A DNA stretch of 36,672 nt from a virus. Shown piece by piece: positions 1-6,783 of this stretch. Under the pieces are notes generated by a model. That model searched no databases and was not told where the DNA came from. It worked only from the letters and a program-made list of their open reading frames with translations. Numbering within the stretch: position 1 is the first letter of the stretch; every line of letters begins with the position of its first letter. The position numbers were made by a program, and so were the translations under genes. The stretch is from positions 1 to 36,672 of IMG/VR virus record IMGVR_UViG_3300036944_000659; one strand, given 5' to 3'.

Positions 1-2
1 TT

Positions 3-725
3 AAGTTTAGCATTGGGGATTCTCCTTTATATAGGTACTTTGGAATTGATAATGCAGGGGATTTATTGTTTGGAACTTCTGCAGATTTAGCAAAGTCGGG
101 AAACACGGTGTGGCACTCAGGCAACTTTCCCGACAACTCAACAGAATGGAACGATGCCTACAACAACAAGATAACCTCAGTAGGAGTAACAGGAACAACT
201 ACAAAAACAATAACCCTTAATCAGCAAGATGGGGGAACGGTTACGGCTAATTTTACGGATTTGCAAGGAGCAACCGGTACAGGCGTATCAGGTCGCGTAG
301 CTTATTGGAACAGCACAACAAACATTACAAGCGATGCTGATTTTACATTTGATGGCCTAAATTTACGAGTAGGCGCAACAAATGGAACTGGCAATGTTAA
401 TTCAGGCAATTTTACACTAACATCTGACAAGCGATTGAAAAGAAAAATAGCATCTATTGAAGACTTATCCATTTACGATGATATTAAGTTTGTTCAGTTT
501 AAGATGAAGGCAGATGGAAAATACCAGAGGTACGGGGTTATTGCACAGGACTTAGAAAAAATAAATCCTAACCTAGTTCGTAAAGATAAAGATGGTTATT
601 ACTCGGTAGCTTACATAGACTTGCTTATTGCCAAAACAGCCAGACAAGATGAGCAGATAAAAGAGCTAAATGAAAAGGTGGAAAAACTAACTAAATTAGT
701 GGAGGAATTAATAAATGAAAAGTAG
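3..725 (+). CDS. Tail fibre C-terminal part with S74 intramolecular chaperone (5' truncated)
   Basis: The frame is open to the left edge of the window, so the start is missing; the first in-window TTG at 66 is not a credible start. The last third has the hallmarks of the peptidase S74 / intramolecular chaperone domain of phage fibres: SDKRLKRKI, then YGVIAQDLE, then a Tyr-x-x-Leu-Leu segment and a C-terminal coiled coil (about 190-219). In known fibres this domain trimerises and cleaves itself from the folded fibre. The preceding part is Gly/Thr/Asn-rich, with a WHSGNF motif common in fibre shafts. It overlaps the next gene by 11 bp. It probably belongs to the same fibre as the gene cut by the right edge of the window, but the two frames do not join directly. 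Confidence 0.85.
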   Translation, partial: KFSIGDSPLYRYFGIDNAGDLLFGTSADLAKSGNTVWHSGNFPDNSTEWNDAYNNKITSVGVTGTTTKTITLNQQDGGTVTANFTDLQGATGTGVSGRVAYWNSTTNITSDADFTFDGLNLRVGATNGTGNVNSGNFTLTSDKRLKRKIASIEDLSIYDDIKFVQFKMKADGKYQRYGVIAQDLEKINPNLVRKDKDGYYSVAYIDLLIAKTARQDEQIKELNEKVEKLTKLVEELINEK

Positions 726-1617
726 GTTATTGATTATACTATTAATTGTCGGATTAAACGTATTTGCCCAAGTTCCGAACACCACAACATTTACCTTACA
801 AGATGTAGTGGATGAAGTAAACCCAACTACAAACGACTTGCAGGACTGTTTTAGTGATGCTATTGCTGATTATTTCAATCCAACTTACGAAGGCAGTAAG
901 AATAGCTTATTGAATTTTCGGGATTATGGGAGCCATAATGCTACAGCTGATTTATCAGGTGCTTATTTGGTGTGGGAATTAGATGCAATAACAAGCGGGG
1001 TAGTGCAAGATGCTACTGCAAATAATAATGATGGTACATTAAATGGAACGTCATGGACTGTTACGGCTTCTGGCAAGATAAATTCTGCATTAATACCCAC
1101 TAGCGATTCAGATGAAATAAACGCCCCAACAGATGAAACAGACGTGACAAGTATTTCTATTTCTTCGTGGTGGTACGGAAATGCGTCAAATTTAACAGGT
1201 GAACAAGGGGCTATATGGACATCCCCACCAATAAGTGCTTATTCTTTGCGATTAATCGTTATCGAGAATAGTGCTAGTATTGGATTTAATCTAATTAAAA
1301 TAATTGATAATACGAATGGTTTTTATTCCGCAACTATTCCTAGTTCAACTTTCCAATTTGCAGATTATGAATGGGTCAATATAATAGTTGTACGGTCTCT
1401 TTCTGCCATAAAAGTATATGCAAATGGGGATTTAATTCATAGTGTTACGAGAACAAATGGAACATTGGCTAATAGACGATTTTCTATAGCAGGCCGTGGA
1501 ACAACAGGAGCAGTAGGAAGATTTGATCAATTAGCGATATGGCACAGAGAATTAGATTCCGTTTCAGTTTCTTACTTATACAATTCAGGAAACGGTAGAG
1601 CTTACATAAATTGGTAG
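715..1617 (+). CDS. Secreted-type LamG/concanavalin-like lectin protein of the tail-fibre module
   Basis: A 300-residue protein. It opens with a signal peptide (MKSRLLIILLIVGLNVFAQ) ending in the FAQ cleavage pattern typical of Bacteroidota. Residues about 25-75 form a small N-terminal domain (TLQDVVDEVNP...NFRDYG) of a type I recall from phage and prophage proteins of this phylum. Residues about 80-300 resemble a LamG/jelly-roll carbohydrate-binding fold: NNDGTLNG, SISSWWYG, GRFDQLAIWHREL and the closing YNSGNGRAY motif. It likely binds surface glycans as a receptor-binding or adhesin component. It starts inside the end of the fibre gene (ATG overlapping by 11 bp). A signal peptide on a virion protein is odd (see findings). 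Confidence 0.75.
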   Translation: MKSRLLIILLIVGLNVFAQVPNTTTFTLQDVVDEVNPTTNDLQDCFSDAIADYFNPTYEGSKNSLLNFRDYGSHNATADLSGAYLVWELDAITSGVVQDATANNNDGTLNGTSWTVTASGKINSALIPTSDSDEINAPTDETDVTSISISSWWYGNASNLTGEQGAIWTSPPISAYSLRLIVIENSASIGFNLIKIIDNTNGFYSATIPSSTFQFADYEWVNIIVVRSLSAIKVYANGDLIHSVTRTNGTLANRRFSIAGRGTTGAVGRFDQLAIWHRELDSVSVSYLYNSGNGRAYINW

Positions 1618-1633
1618 TTAATAAATAACAAAT

Positions 1634-2068
1634 ATGAAAAAGTACATTTTATTAGCGGTATTTGCCTTAGTAGCTTTGGCATCCGCAGCACAGACAACAG
1701 AAGGAGATCACTTAGTAACAGTACTAGAAGATTCAATAATGCAGGCAGAAGCCGAACAGCAAGCCTTCAACGATTCAGTAATGGCAGCCCTCGATTATCA
1801 ATATGCAATGCAAAAGATTACACTAATGGCTGATAATGTGGTATTGCTGGACACCCTAAAGTGTAGACCAGTATTAGTAATTGATTCTGATAACAACTTT
1901 TACGCAACCTTGGGTAACTACGCCGTAATGTTTGAACGACTACAGGGGAGAATGTGGAACCGCCAAAATGAGGAAGTACGGATGAACTTAATAAAGGGGA
2001 AATCTCCTGAAATTTCCTTCCGAAATGTTAAAACAGATGTAGCAGTTGACCCCTCGACTATTAAGTAA
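1634..2068 (+). CDS. Small exported protein of unknown function
   Basis: A 144-residue protein starting with MKKYILLAVFALVALASAAQ, a clear signal peptide with an Ala-rich cleavage region. The mature part is acidic and helical at first (about 25-65), then mixed; no family is recognised. It lies 16 bp after the lectin gene and before the lysis genes, so it is probably co-transcribed with the fibre module. It could be a fibre accessory or a periplasmic lysis helper; neither can be decided from the sequence. Confidence 0.6.
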   Translation: MKKYILLAVFALVALASAAQTTEGDHLVTVLEDSIMQAEAEQQAFNDSVMAALDYQYAMQKITLMADNVVLLDTLKCRPVLVIDSDNNFYATLGNYAVMFERLQGRMWNRQNEEVRMNLIKGKSPEISFRNVKTDVAVDPSTIK

Positions 2069-2111
2069 TGTACGAGAACAAAACAGAAAAGGAATTTAAT
2101 TCTAGTATTAA

Positions 2112-2270
2112 ATGGACTCTAAAAATAAAAATAAATCTAAGCAAGTTGATAAGGCTATTCAGAAAAGAAAAAGAAAGCTCGAACGGAAACGTGCCAGGGA
2201 GATCTGGTGGAAAAATTCGGACTTGAAATTAATTATTGATACTGTAAATTTTGTAAAATGGATTACGTAA
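2112..2270 (+). CDS. Small very basic protein, unknown
   Basis: A 52-residue ORF with an extremely Lys/Arg-rich first half (KRKRKLERKRAREIWW) and a hydrophobic C-terminal end. No family is recognised. It lies between the exported protein and the lysis region and overlaps the next ORF by 13 bp, which suggests translational coupling. The charge pattern suggests nucleic-acid or membrane binding, but this is inference only. Confidence 0.4.
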   Translation: MDSKNKNKSKQVDKAIQKRKRKLERKRAREIWWKNSDLKLIIDTVNFVKWIT

Positions 2271-2461
2271 CAATTGAAATAAAATACAAAGAGCAATTGA
2301 ATACTTTTCAAACAATTAAGCTCAGAAATGAAAAGATAAGTGAAGCACGTCCACCAGGTTATCATTTATTCGATATTAAAGAAATCGGTTTTATCGGAGA
2401 AGATGGTGTAAGGGTAGTAATTCTTATCTTGTCATTTGAAAAAGTTACGTTAAATTTATAA
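2258..2461 (+). CDS. Small hypothetical protein upstream of lysis genes
   Basis: A 67-residue ORF, mostly beta-like (MDYVTIEIKY...VRVVILILSFEKV), with no recognised family. It overlaps the preceding basic ORF by 13 bp. A good promoter for the downstream lysis genes lies in its last codons. It is moderately supported by position and by the absence of a competing ORF. Confidence 0.4.
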   Translation: MDYVTIEIKYKEQLNTFQTIKLRNEKISEARPPGYHLFDIKEIGFIGEDGVRVVILILSFEKVTLNL

Positions 2462-2466
2462 CTTTG
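2436..2466 (+). promoter_or_regulatory. Predicted promoter for the lysis genes
   Basis: TTG at 2436-2438, a 20-nt spacer, then TAACTTTG at 2459-2466: a full match to the Bacteroidota -33/-7 pattern. Transcription would start at or just before the ATG at 2472, implying a leaderless or very short-leader mRNA. It would give the lysis genes expression independent of the fibre transcript. No test of activity is possible here. Confidence 0.5.
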
Positions 2467-2471
2467 GGTCA

Positions 2472-2675
2472 ATGGAAGATCGGCACGCAAAAATGATAGA
2501 GCGCATTTACAACGAGGTTGTTGGCGACGAATATACAGAAGGATTAATCCCAAAAGTAAACAAGATTGAAAAAGATGTTTATAATCTAAATGTCAAGTAC
2601 AAGATCGTAATAGGGGTTATTGCCTTCCTGATTGGAGCTTCGGCGTTTTTATCTGATATTTCAAAACTATTTTAA
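2472..2675 (+). CDS. Holin-like / XhlA-type small membrane protein
   Basis: A 67-residue protein with an amphipathic, coiled-coil-like first half (MEDRHAKMIERIYNEV...KIEKDVYNLN) and one C-terminal membrane segment (IVIGVIAFLIGASAFLSDI, about 45-64). This architecture matches hemolysin XhlA/holin-associated proteins, which sit at the inner membrane and cooperate with an endolysin. It stops 2 bp before the endolysin start, so the two are almost certainly coupled. Whether it forms the hole itself or assists one of the later small membrane proteins is unknown. Confidence 0.6.
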   Translation: MEDRHAKMIERIYNEVVGDEYTEGLIPKVNKIEKDVYNLNVKYKIVIGVIAFLIGASAFLSDISKLF

Positions 2676-2677
2676 TC

Positions 2678-3199
2678 ATGGATTCAGATCAATTTGTAAA
2701 GCAGTTTTTAAGCCTCGCTTTTTTTGTAGAAAAGGAAACAGGCATTTTTGCGGAGGCACTACTGGCACATTCAGCGCTCGAAACTGGATGGGGAACAAAA
2801 GTAAAAGGAAACAATTACTTCGGAATTAAAGGGAAAAAGAACCTAGTCCGAACAAAAGAAATATCAGAAAGCCCCGATCTTAAATTTCCTGAAATCTATT
2901 CAATAACACCATTTAAAAAGAATGGTAAAACATATTATGAATACGATTGTAAAACTTGGTTTGATTCGTATTTAAGCCCGAAAGATAGTTTTCTGAAATA
3001 TGCTGAGTTTATAAAAAGCAATCCAAGATATTCTAAAGCACTAACTCAGGATAGCGCAGAGGGGTACTTAAGAGAGATTGCGCGCGCTGGATATGCAACA
3101 GGATTAAACTATGAAGAAACGATCTTAAACGTGCTTAAATCAGTTCAGAAGAGAATTAATAAATTAACTGTAACAGTGGCACAAGATTTGCGTAAATAA
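2678..3199 (+). CDS. Endolysin, glucosaminidase (GH73/FlgJ-like)
   Basis: A 173-residue muramidase/glucosaminidase of the GH73 type. The signature is at residues 20-50: ETGIFAEALLAHSALETGWG, with the catalytic Glu in ALETGWG, followed by NYFGIKG. Later conserved parts include FDSYLSPKDSFLKYAEFI and ARAGYATGLNYEETIL. Enzymes of this family cleave glycan strands of peptidoglycan at N-acetylglucosamine. There is no signal peptide, consistent with release through the neighbouring holin-like protein. It is flanked by three small membrane ORFs, forming a compact lysis module. Confidence 0.85.
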   Translation: MDSDQFVKQFLSLAFFVEKETGIFAEALLAHSALETGWGTKVKGNNYFGIKGKKNLVRTKEISESPDLKFPEIYSITPFKKNGKTYYEYDCKTWFDSYLSPKDSFLKYAEFIKSNPRYSKALTQDSAEGYLREIARAGYATGLNYEETILNVLKSVQKRINKLTVTVAQDLRK

Positions 3200-3216
3200 A
3201 ACAAAAACTTATTACT

Positions 3217-3324
3217 ATGATTTTACTTACAGCATTTATTATTTACACATCGGCAACAATTGCCGCATTTACATTAAGCTATTTAGATTTACGCAAAAAA
3301 AAGAAAAAATGTGGGGTAGAATAA
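3217..3324 (+). CDS. Small membrane protein of the lysis region
   Basis: A 35-residue ORF with one N-terminal membrane helix (ILLTAFIIYTSATIAAFTL) followed by a Lys-rich tail (LRKKKKKCGVE). It starts 17 bp after the endolysin and overlaps the next ORF by 16 bp. Size and topology suit a holin, antiholin or inner-membrane spanin subunit; no motif allows a choice. Confidence 0.5.
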   Translation: MILLTAFIIYTSATIAAFTLSYLDLRKKKKKCGVE

Positions 3325-3632
3325 TCAAGATACTGACTTACCTCCTCCCTTATCTGATTAAATTGATTAATTTTATAGTTTCAAAATTTCAAAAAAATAA
3401 AATTATGGCAGAAGAATTTAAAGGTGCGATGTCGCCAGAAACAGAAAAAAAGTTAGATTCAAAATTAAAGTTTAAAAATAAACTTATTGAGGCAGTTGAT
3501 GGGTTGGCGGTTAAAACAGTAGATAATTATTTGCTAAGTCCGCTAATTGAAAAATTGCCGGAAGATGTTCGACCAGTAGTTATTGAAGCGTTGGCAGCAG
3601 TTGTTGACGAAATGCCCGAAGTGGAGATTTAA
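3309..3632 (+). CDS. Membrane-anchored protein at the end of the late operon
   Basis: A 107-residue protein with an N-terminal amphipathic or membrane segment (IIKILTYLLPYLIKLINFIV, about 4-24), then a charged helical domain (about 34-107) containing DNYLLSPLIEKLPEDVRPVV. An internal ATG at residue 33 could give a soluble short form, as in dual-start holins. It is the last gene before the terminator at 3652. The family is not recognised; it is likely part of lysis by position. Confidence 0.55.
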   Translation: MWGRIIKILTYLLPYLIKLINFIVSKFQKNKIMAEEFKGAMSPETEKKLDSKLKFKNKLIEAVDGLAVKTVDNYLLSPLIEKLPEDVRPVVIEALAAVVDEMPEVEI

Positions 3633-3651
3633 TAATATTTAATAAAATTTA

Positions 3652-3692
3652 AAAGAGGCTGTCCAAAAAGTAAAATTGAACAGCCTCTTTTT
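3652..3692 (+). terminator. Strong bidirectional intrinsic terminator
   Basis: Perfect 11-bp inverted repeat AAAGAGGCTGT / ACAGCCTCTTT (3652-3662 and 3680-3690) followed by T-rich sequence on the right and A-rich on the left. It separates the rightward late operon from the convergent leftward early operon, so it can stop transcription from both sides. Confidence 0.9.
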
Positions 3693-3719
3693 ATTATTGA
3701 TAGTTTTTATATTTTATTT

Positions 3720-3923
3720 TTAATTATCATACATCCAATCAGGCGCATTCTCAATATTTCGTTTGTGCTTTATTTTTATATCCTTCCAATCTCTTTGCAA
3801 TTTTTCTTTTATTGCTTGCCTAATAAACTGAGAAATGTTCACACCTTTTGATTTTAGAATCTTCAAACTATTAGCTTGAACTTCTGTTATCATAACTTCC
3901 TGTCTTACTGCATATTGTTTCAT
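3720..3923 (-). CDS. Ribbon-helix-helix DNA-binding protein
   Basis: A 67-residue protein starting MKQYAVRQEVMITEVQ, with a beta strand followed by two helices (SLKILKSKGVNISQFIRQAIKEKL): the pattern of Arc/MetJ/CopG-type ribbon-helix-helix regulators, which bind palindromic operators as dimers. The ATG at 3923 is preferred over an in-frame start 10 codons upstream because a 16-bp palindrome abuts it. It is the last gene of the leftward region, just after the cassette array, and probably represses itself. Confidence 0.7.
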   Translation of the reverse strand: MKQYAVRQEVMITEVQANSLKILKSKGVNISQFIRQAIKEKLQRDWKDIKIKHKRNIENAPDWMYDN

Positions 3924-3938
3924 TTTACCAGGGTAAAA
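3923..3938 (-). promoter_or_regulatory. Palindromic operator at the RHH gene start
   Basis: TTTTACC-AG-GGTAAAA is a perfect 7-bp-arm palindrome that touches the start codon of the ribbon-helix-helix gene. A site in this position would block translation start or transcription, and is typical of autoregulated RHH repressors. No second copy was noticed elsewhere in the window. Confidence 0.55.
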
Positions 3939-3955
3939 GGTATGGTTCCACATAC

Positions 3956-4041
3956 GTTAACGGCAAGCTGAAAATATAATAATTCATTCGAGCTTAATAA
4001 GTGGCTGCACCTCATTTAAGAAATAACAGCCAGCCGTTAAC
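3956..4041 (-). mobile_element. ORF-less mini cassette
   Basis: An 86-bp unit bounded by GTTAACGGC / GCCGTTAAC and holding no ORF of note. Arms extend inward (GGCTGGCTG versus CAGCTTGCC). It is the last unit of the array, next to the ribbon-helix-helix gene. It may be an orphan recombination site or a remnant. GTTAAC is self-complementary, so part of the match is trivial. Confidence 0.5.
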
Positions 4042-4071
4042 AAAGTGTAAAAATAATACTACATTAGCGGC
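4035..4071 (-). repeat. Short attC-like site
   Basis: On the coding strand GCCGCTAAT (4071-4063) and GTTAACGGC (4041-4033) pair at seven of nine positions around a loop of about 21 nt. It follows the Glu-rich cassette gene and leads into the ORF-less unit. It is the shortest candidate site in the array and the least canonical, because the first arm reads AAT instead of AAC. Confidence 0.45.
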
Positions 4072-4108
4072 TCGCATCAACGATAGTGCAAGCTTGAAGG
4101 AATAAAAA

Positions 4109-4468
4109 TTATTCCTCCACCGCACTAAGTTCAGCTTCAAGTTCTTCAATTTTAGCTTTTAATTCATCAATTTCATCCTGTAAATATTCTTTATCTCTTA
4201 TTGCATCATCCCTCTCACCCTCGGCTGATTCCGCTCGCTCGTATTCGTTATTGCCCCATTCTCTAAGTTCTGAGTTTGCATCTCTTACATTCTCAATCTC
4301 ACTTATTGCGCTCGCTAATTCTCCAATGATATTAACTGCTTCATCTGAACTATCAATTTCTGGATTCTTTTTAATATATTCAGCCTCGCCCTTCGCACTC
4401 TCCATATATCCAATTACACTATCAATAATAGGGCATGTATTTCCAATTGGTGCATTATCTCTTGCCAT
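4109..4468 (-). CDS. Coiled-coil cassette protein, unknown
   Basis: A 119-residue acidic protein. Residues about 30-119 form a long coiled coil (EIDELKAKIEELEAELSAVEE at the end). The N-terminal 30 residues hold Cys13 and short helices. No family is recognised. It lies in the array, but its own upstream cassette boundary is not clear. Unlike most neighbours it lacks the in-ORF Leu-His-x-His boundary peptide. It may be a phage accessory or structural coiled-coil protein. Confidence 0.55.
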   Translation of the reverse strand: MARDNAPIGNTCPIIDSVIGYMESAKGEAEYIKKNPEIDSSDEAVNIIGELASAISEIENVRDANSELREWGNNEYERAESAEGERDDAIRDKEYLQDEIDELKAKIEELEAELSAVEE

Positions 4469-4548
4469 ATCCGTAATTTTTATTTGTTATCCGTATTAAA
4501 TTTCGTGGGTTAATCCCGTACTATTCTTACACAAACCGTTGTAGTGCA

Positions 4549-4914
4549 TTAGCCCACGCACACATTGCCAGTAATTTCATATGAAAATCCTGCAAGTTCA
4601 TCCGAAAGCAAATCGCCACTACTTTTATTTTGCTTATAGCTATTATCAAGCAACCAAGCCCCTATTTTAGAATCCCAAAACACTTGCATCTTACTTTGAA
4701 CTAAACCTTCGTCTGTTTCAGTCCAGTCGCTAAGTATATCCCCTTCGTATATTTCAATGCCGTGTTTATCGCACAATCCAGTAAACTGCTGTACGGTTAC
4801 ATGGTCAAGGCTAATAAGTTTATTTAGGTTCTTAAATCTCTGTATGTCCGCCCACAACATCATTTTTTTGCTTTCTTTATTCCAAGCTCTAAATTTAAGT
4901 CGGTTATTTCCCAT
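4549..4914 (-). CDS. YopX-like phage protein in a complete cassette
   Basis: A 121-residue protein opening NNRLKFRAWNKESKKMM, with a QQFTGLCDKHGIEIYEGDIL segment: the signature of the YopX family, frequent in phages of Firmicutes and Bacteroidota and of unknown function. The whole CDS lies inside one cassette bounded by GTTGTAGTGC (4935-4926, coding) and GCACTACAAC (4547-4538), so this is a classical whole-gene cassette rather than a chimera. The stop codon lies one base from the right boundary motif. Confidence 0.75.
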   Translation of the reverse strand: MGNNRLKFRAWNKESKKMMLWADIQRFKNLNKLISLDHVTVQQFTGLCDKHGIEIYEGDILSDWTETDEGLVQSKMQVFWDSKIGAWLLDNSYKQNKSSGDLLSDELAGFSYEITGNVCVG

Positions 4915-4928
4915 CGCTTAAAAACGCA

Positions 4929-5058
4929 CTACAACAATTTATATAAGTAATAGCCGTTGTAGTGCAATTATTAGGGCTTATTACTCTATTTAACATTTGT
5001 AATTATTTTAAGGTTCGTGTTTCAAATCGGCTACTACTCATATAAGTAGCCGTTAGCG
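4929..5058 (-). repeat. attC-like hairpin between cassettes (130 bp)
   Basis: Arms ATATGAGTAGTAGCCG and the reverse complement of the other arm ATATAAGTAATAGCCG agree at 14 of 16 positions; both differences would be G-T wobble pairs on the coding strand. Outer cores are CGCTAAC and GTTGTAG. A second GTTGTAGTGC copy at 4956-4965 makes an extra 40-bp hairpin with 4926-4935. Confidence 0.75.
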
Positions 5059-5346
5059 GTAATTATGCTTAATTTTATTATAGCAATTAAAGCACATTCT
5101 ACCTCCTTCAAACGTTACCATTGTTTTAGTTTCATTACCGCATTTACCGCATAACGAACCGCTAACATCAGCTAAATGTAATGCTTTGTCTTGGCTCGTA
5201 TCAATATCGTTCACTTGTTTTTTTTCGTCTTTAAGTAATTGTAATTCTATTGCCATTTTTTCATACTTGTCAAATTCTTCTGAAGTTCTACCGGTATTAA
5301 AATATTTGTTTCCTATTTTACCGTACAATTTACCTGTGTATTCCAT
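5053..5346 (-). CDS. Chimeric cassette protein with C-terminal zinc ribbon
   Basis: A 97-residue protein. Residues 1-60 are a charged N-terminal module lying in the loop of the upstream attC-like hairpin. Residues 55-61 are the boundary peptide ALHLADV, its Val codon being the GTT core. Residues 62-97 are a zinc-ribbon-like module with CGKCGN...CFNCYNK (two CxxC pairs). The stop codon TAA lies within the closing core GCTAACG. Recombination at GTT would exchange the zinc-ribbon half onto another N-terminus. The function is unknown. Confidence 0.65.
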   Translation of the reverse strand: MEYTGKLYGKIGNKYFNTGRTSEEFDKYEKMAIELQLLKDEKKQVNDIDTSQDKALHLADVSGSLCGKCGNETKTMVTFEGGRMCFNCYNKIKHNYR

Positions 5347-5435
5347 AATCGTTCACTTTTTAGTATTTGTAATTTATTTTCTCGTTTTAACGTCCGTGCC
5401 TATTTCACGCACTACACTTAGCCTTACCGTTAGCC
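5160..5435 (-). repeat. attC-like hairpin whose loop carries a gene start
   Basis: Arms GCTAAGTGTAGTGC and (reverse complement of the far arm) GCTAAATGTAATGC agree at 12 of 14 positions. The far arm lies inside the ORF at 5053-5346, so the leader, start codon and about 60 codons sit in the loop. The GCTAA core of both arms is specific to this site; neighbouring sites have other bases, changed together. Confidence 0.75.
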
Positions 5436-5441
5436 GTCAGT

Positions 5442-5792
5442 TTAAACAACTGCACTTTTGATACTTTCATGCAATTTTTTAAATGAGTTATTTTTAAGCT
5501 CATAAACCCTGCCGAATTGATTATGTTGAACTTTTACAAATTTATCCATGTATGTTTTAAATTCTCTTATTTCATTAACTGATAAATCACGCTCAAACAC
5601 ATTTGAATAATCAGTTGTTCGATGAAATCCCATCTTTTTTAATTCTTTTATATCTTGTTTTAAAACTATCAAAAAGTAATCTCTTGAGTTTTCGTCAATT
5701 CCGTTACCTTTAAATGTGTTTAAACTTACGTTAACTGCGAAGCATATTTCTTTTTCAAATAATACTTCAAAAATTGTTTTTTCGTTTTTCAT
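5442..5792 (-). CDS. Whole-gene cassette protein, unknown
   Basis: A 116-residue alpha/beta protein with the segment KFVKVQHNQFGRVYELKNNSFKKL; no family is recognised with confidence. The CDS is wholly inside a cassette bounded by GTTAGCCGT (5889-5881, coding) and ACGGCTAAC (5437-5429). It lacks an internal boundary peptide. An 85-bp A-rich leader precedes it. Confidence 0.65.
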   Translation of the reverse strand: MKNEKTIFEVLFEKEICFAVNVSLNTFKGNGIDENSRDYFLIVLKQDIKELKKMGFHRTTDYSNVFERDLSVNEIREFKTYMDKFVKVQHNQFGRVYELKNNSFKKLHESIKSAVV

Positions 5793-5856
5793 ATCGCTTT
5801 TTTAAAAATTTATATTCAAAGTAACTTTAATATTTTTTGATAAACTATGATATTTA

Positions 5857-5946
5857 TCATGTTTTAAAAATAAAAACCGAACGGCTAACACCCGCTATAT
5901 TTAATGCGGGGTTAGTCGGTTGTTGTGTTATTTCAGCTTCGTTCAT
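5857..5946 (-). CDS. Short ORF reading through an attC-like boundary
   Basis: A 29-residue ORF starting MNEAEITQQ. The peptide NPALNIAGVSRS lies over the right arm of the hairpin, with GTT again an in-frame Val codon. It ends 24 codons before the 5442-5792 gene. It mirrors the junction peptides of the longer chimeric ORFs and may be a remnant N-terminal module. Expression is uncertain. Confidence 0.3.
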   Translation of the reverse strand: MNEAEITQQPTNPALNIAGVSRSVFIFKT

Positions 5947-6012
5947 ACTTTTGTGTAATTTGATAAGTTCGTTCTCGTAAATCCCGCACTAAACATAGCG
6001 GAAACGTTAGCG
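5883..6012 (-). repeat. attC-like hairpin, best-matched arms (130 bp)
   Basis: CCGCTATGTTTAGTGCGGG pairs with a far arm whose reverse complement is CCGCTATATTTAATGCGGG (17 of 19; both differences are G-T wobbles on the coding strand). Outer cores are CGCTAAC and GTTAGCC. The loop is about 70 nt. This is the site closest in size to known integron attC sites. Confidence 0.8.
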
Positions 6013-6306
6013 TTCATTGCTTCTTATCATTAAAATAATGTCGTTAACTGTATTTGCTTTTATACTATTTTCGTAAGCTTCTCTGTGTGCAGCACTTTCA
6101 TAAGCTTTTGCTTCACGTTCGGTAAATATATCAGCTTGTATCTGTATTTGATTAAGCACCGACTCGCTAACATTTTGTAAATTGCATAATTTTACTATGC
6201 GTTCTGCTTTATTAATATTATCGCAAGCACATAATTCGACATTTCCTTCCATTATCTGATAAAATGGAAATTCTTCTGTTCCTGAGTTTACTATTTCTAA
6301 TTTCAT
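6007..6306 (-). CDS. Chimeric cassette protein, unknown
   Basis: A 99-residue protein starting MKLEIVNSGTEEFPF; the ATG at 6306 is preferred over an upstream TTG. The first 45 residues resemble a small beta-rich module (FYQIMEGNVELCACDN). The boundary peptide LCNLQNV carries the GTT core as its Val codon. The C-terminal half is helical and charged and ends at a TAA inside the closing core. No family is recognised. Confidence 0.6.
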   Translation of the reverse strand: MKLEIVNSGTEEFPFYQIMEGNVELCACDNINKAERIVKLCNLQNVSESVLNQIQIQADIFTEREAKAYESAAHREAYENSIKANTVNDIILMIRSNER

Positions 6307-6369
6307 TTTGTTATTTTTTTTGTATTTCAAATCCGTAAAATTCCGACAACTTACAATTTACCGTTAACC
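6165..6369 (-). repeat. attC-like hairpin whose loop carries a gene start
   Basis: Arms TTGTAAGTTG and (reverse complement) TTGTAAATTG, both followed a few bases later by AATTTTAC. Cores are GGTTAAC and GTTAGCG. The loop contains the ATG at 6306 and about 45 codons. Confidence 0.7.
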
Positions 6370-6375
6370 GCAAGG

Positions 6376-6702
6376 CTAACCACCGTGTGTGATAAGTGCA
6401 ATTTTTATTATCACATTTTCAAACATCGTTACAATAACATTGAACGCCAGAGCTATTGCGATACCAAGGATAATAGGCTGCCAGTTATCAAATAAATAAG
6501 CCCAGCGGTTAACAAAATGTTTATGTAATGCTGGCTCGGTACTCGTATTGACTCCATTCGCTTGCTTTTCCTGCTTAGCATATATGTACCCATAATAAAA
6601 TCCAAACCATTCATTACTTTTTGCACATTCTGGTCCTGTTTCTCCCGTGTGTTCATTTGCCGCATTTGCAGCCTCTTTTTGTAGTAATTCTAATTCGCTC
6701 AT
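6376..6702 (-). CDS. Chimeric cassette protein with C-terminal membrane segment
   Basis: A 108-residue protein. Residues 1-58 are a soluble N-terminal module (SELELLQKEAANAANE...NEWFGFYYGYIYAKQE). The boundary peptide PALHKHFV holds the GTT core as Val. Residues 66-108 contain one strong membrane segment (PIILGIAIALAFNVIVTMF). A soluble front joined to a membrane anchor exactly at the recombination core supports module exchange. The stop TAG falls just before the closing core at 6363-6371. Confidence 0.65.
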   Translation of the reverse strand: MSELELLQKEAANAANEHTGETGPECAKSNEWFGFYYGYIYAKQEKQANGVNTSTEPALHKHFVNRWAYLFDNWQPIILGIAIALAFNVIVTMFENVIIKIALITHGG

Positions 6703-6783
6703 TACTTAGTATTTTTAAAGTTATTTACTCGTTTAAAATTCAGTGCGAATTTCACGCACTCCACAAACACCAACCCGTTATGC
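6507..6783 (-). repeat. attC-like hairpin whose loop carries a gene start
   Basis: Arms TGTTTGTGGAGTGC and (reverse complement) TGTTTATGTAATGC, 11 of 14. Cores are GCATAAC and GTTAACC. The loop includes an inner hairpin AGTGCG/CGCACT, the A-rich leader with CGAGTAAATAAC, the ATG at 6702 and about 63 codons. Confidence 0.75.
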
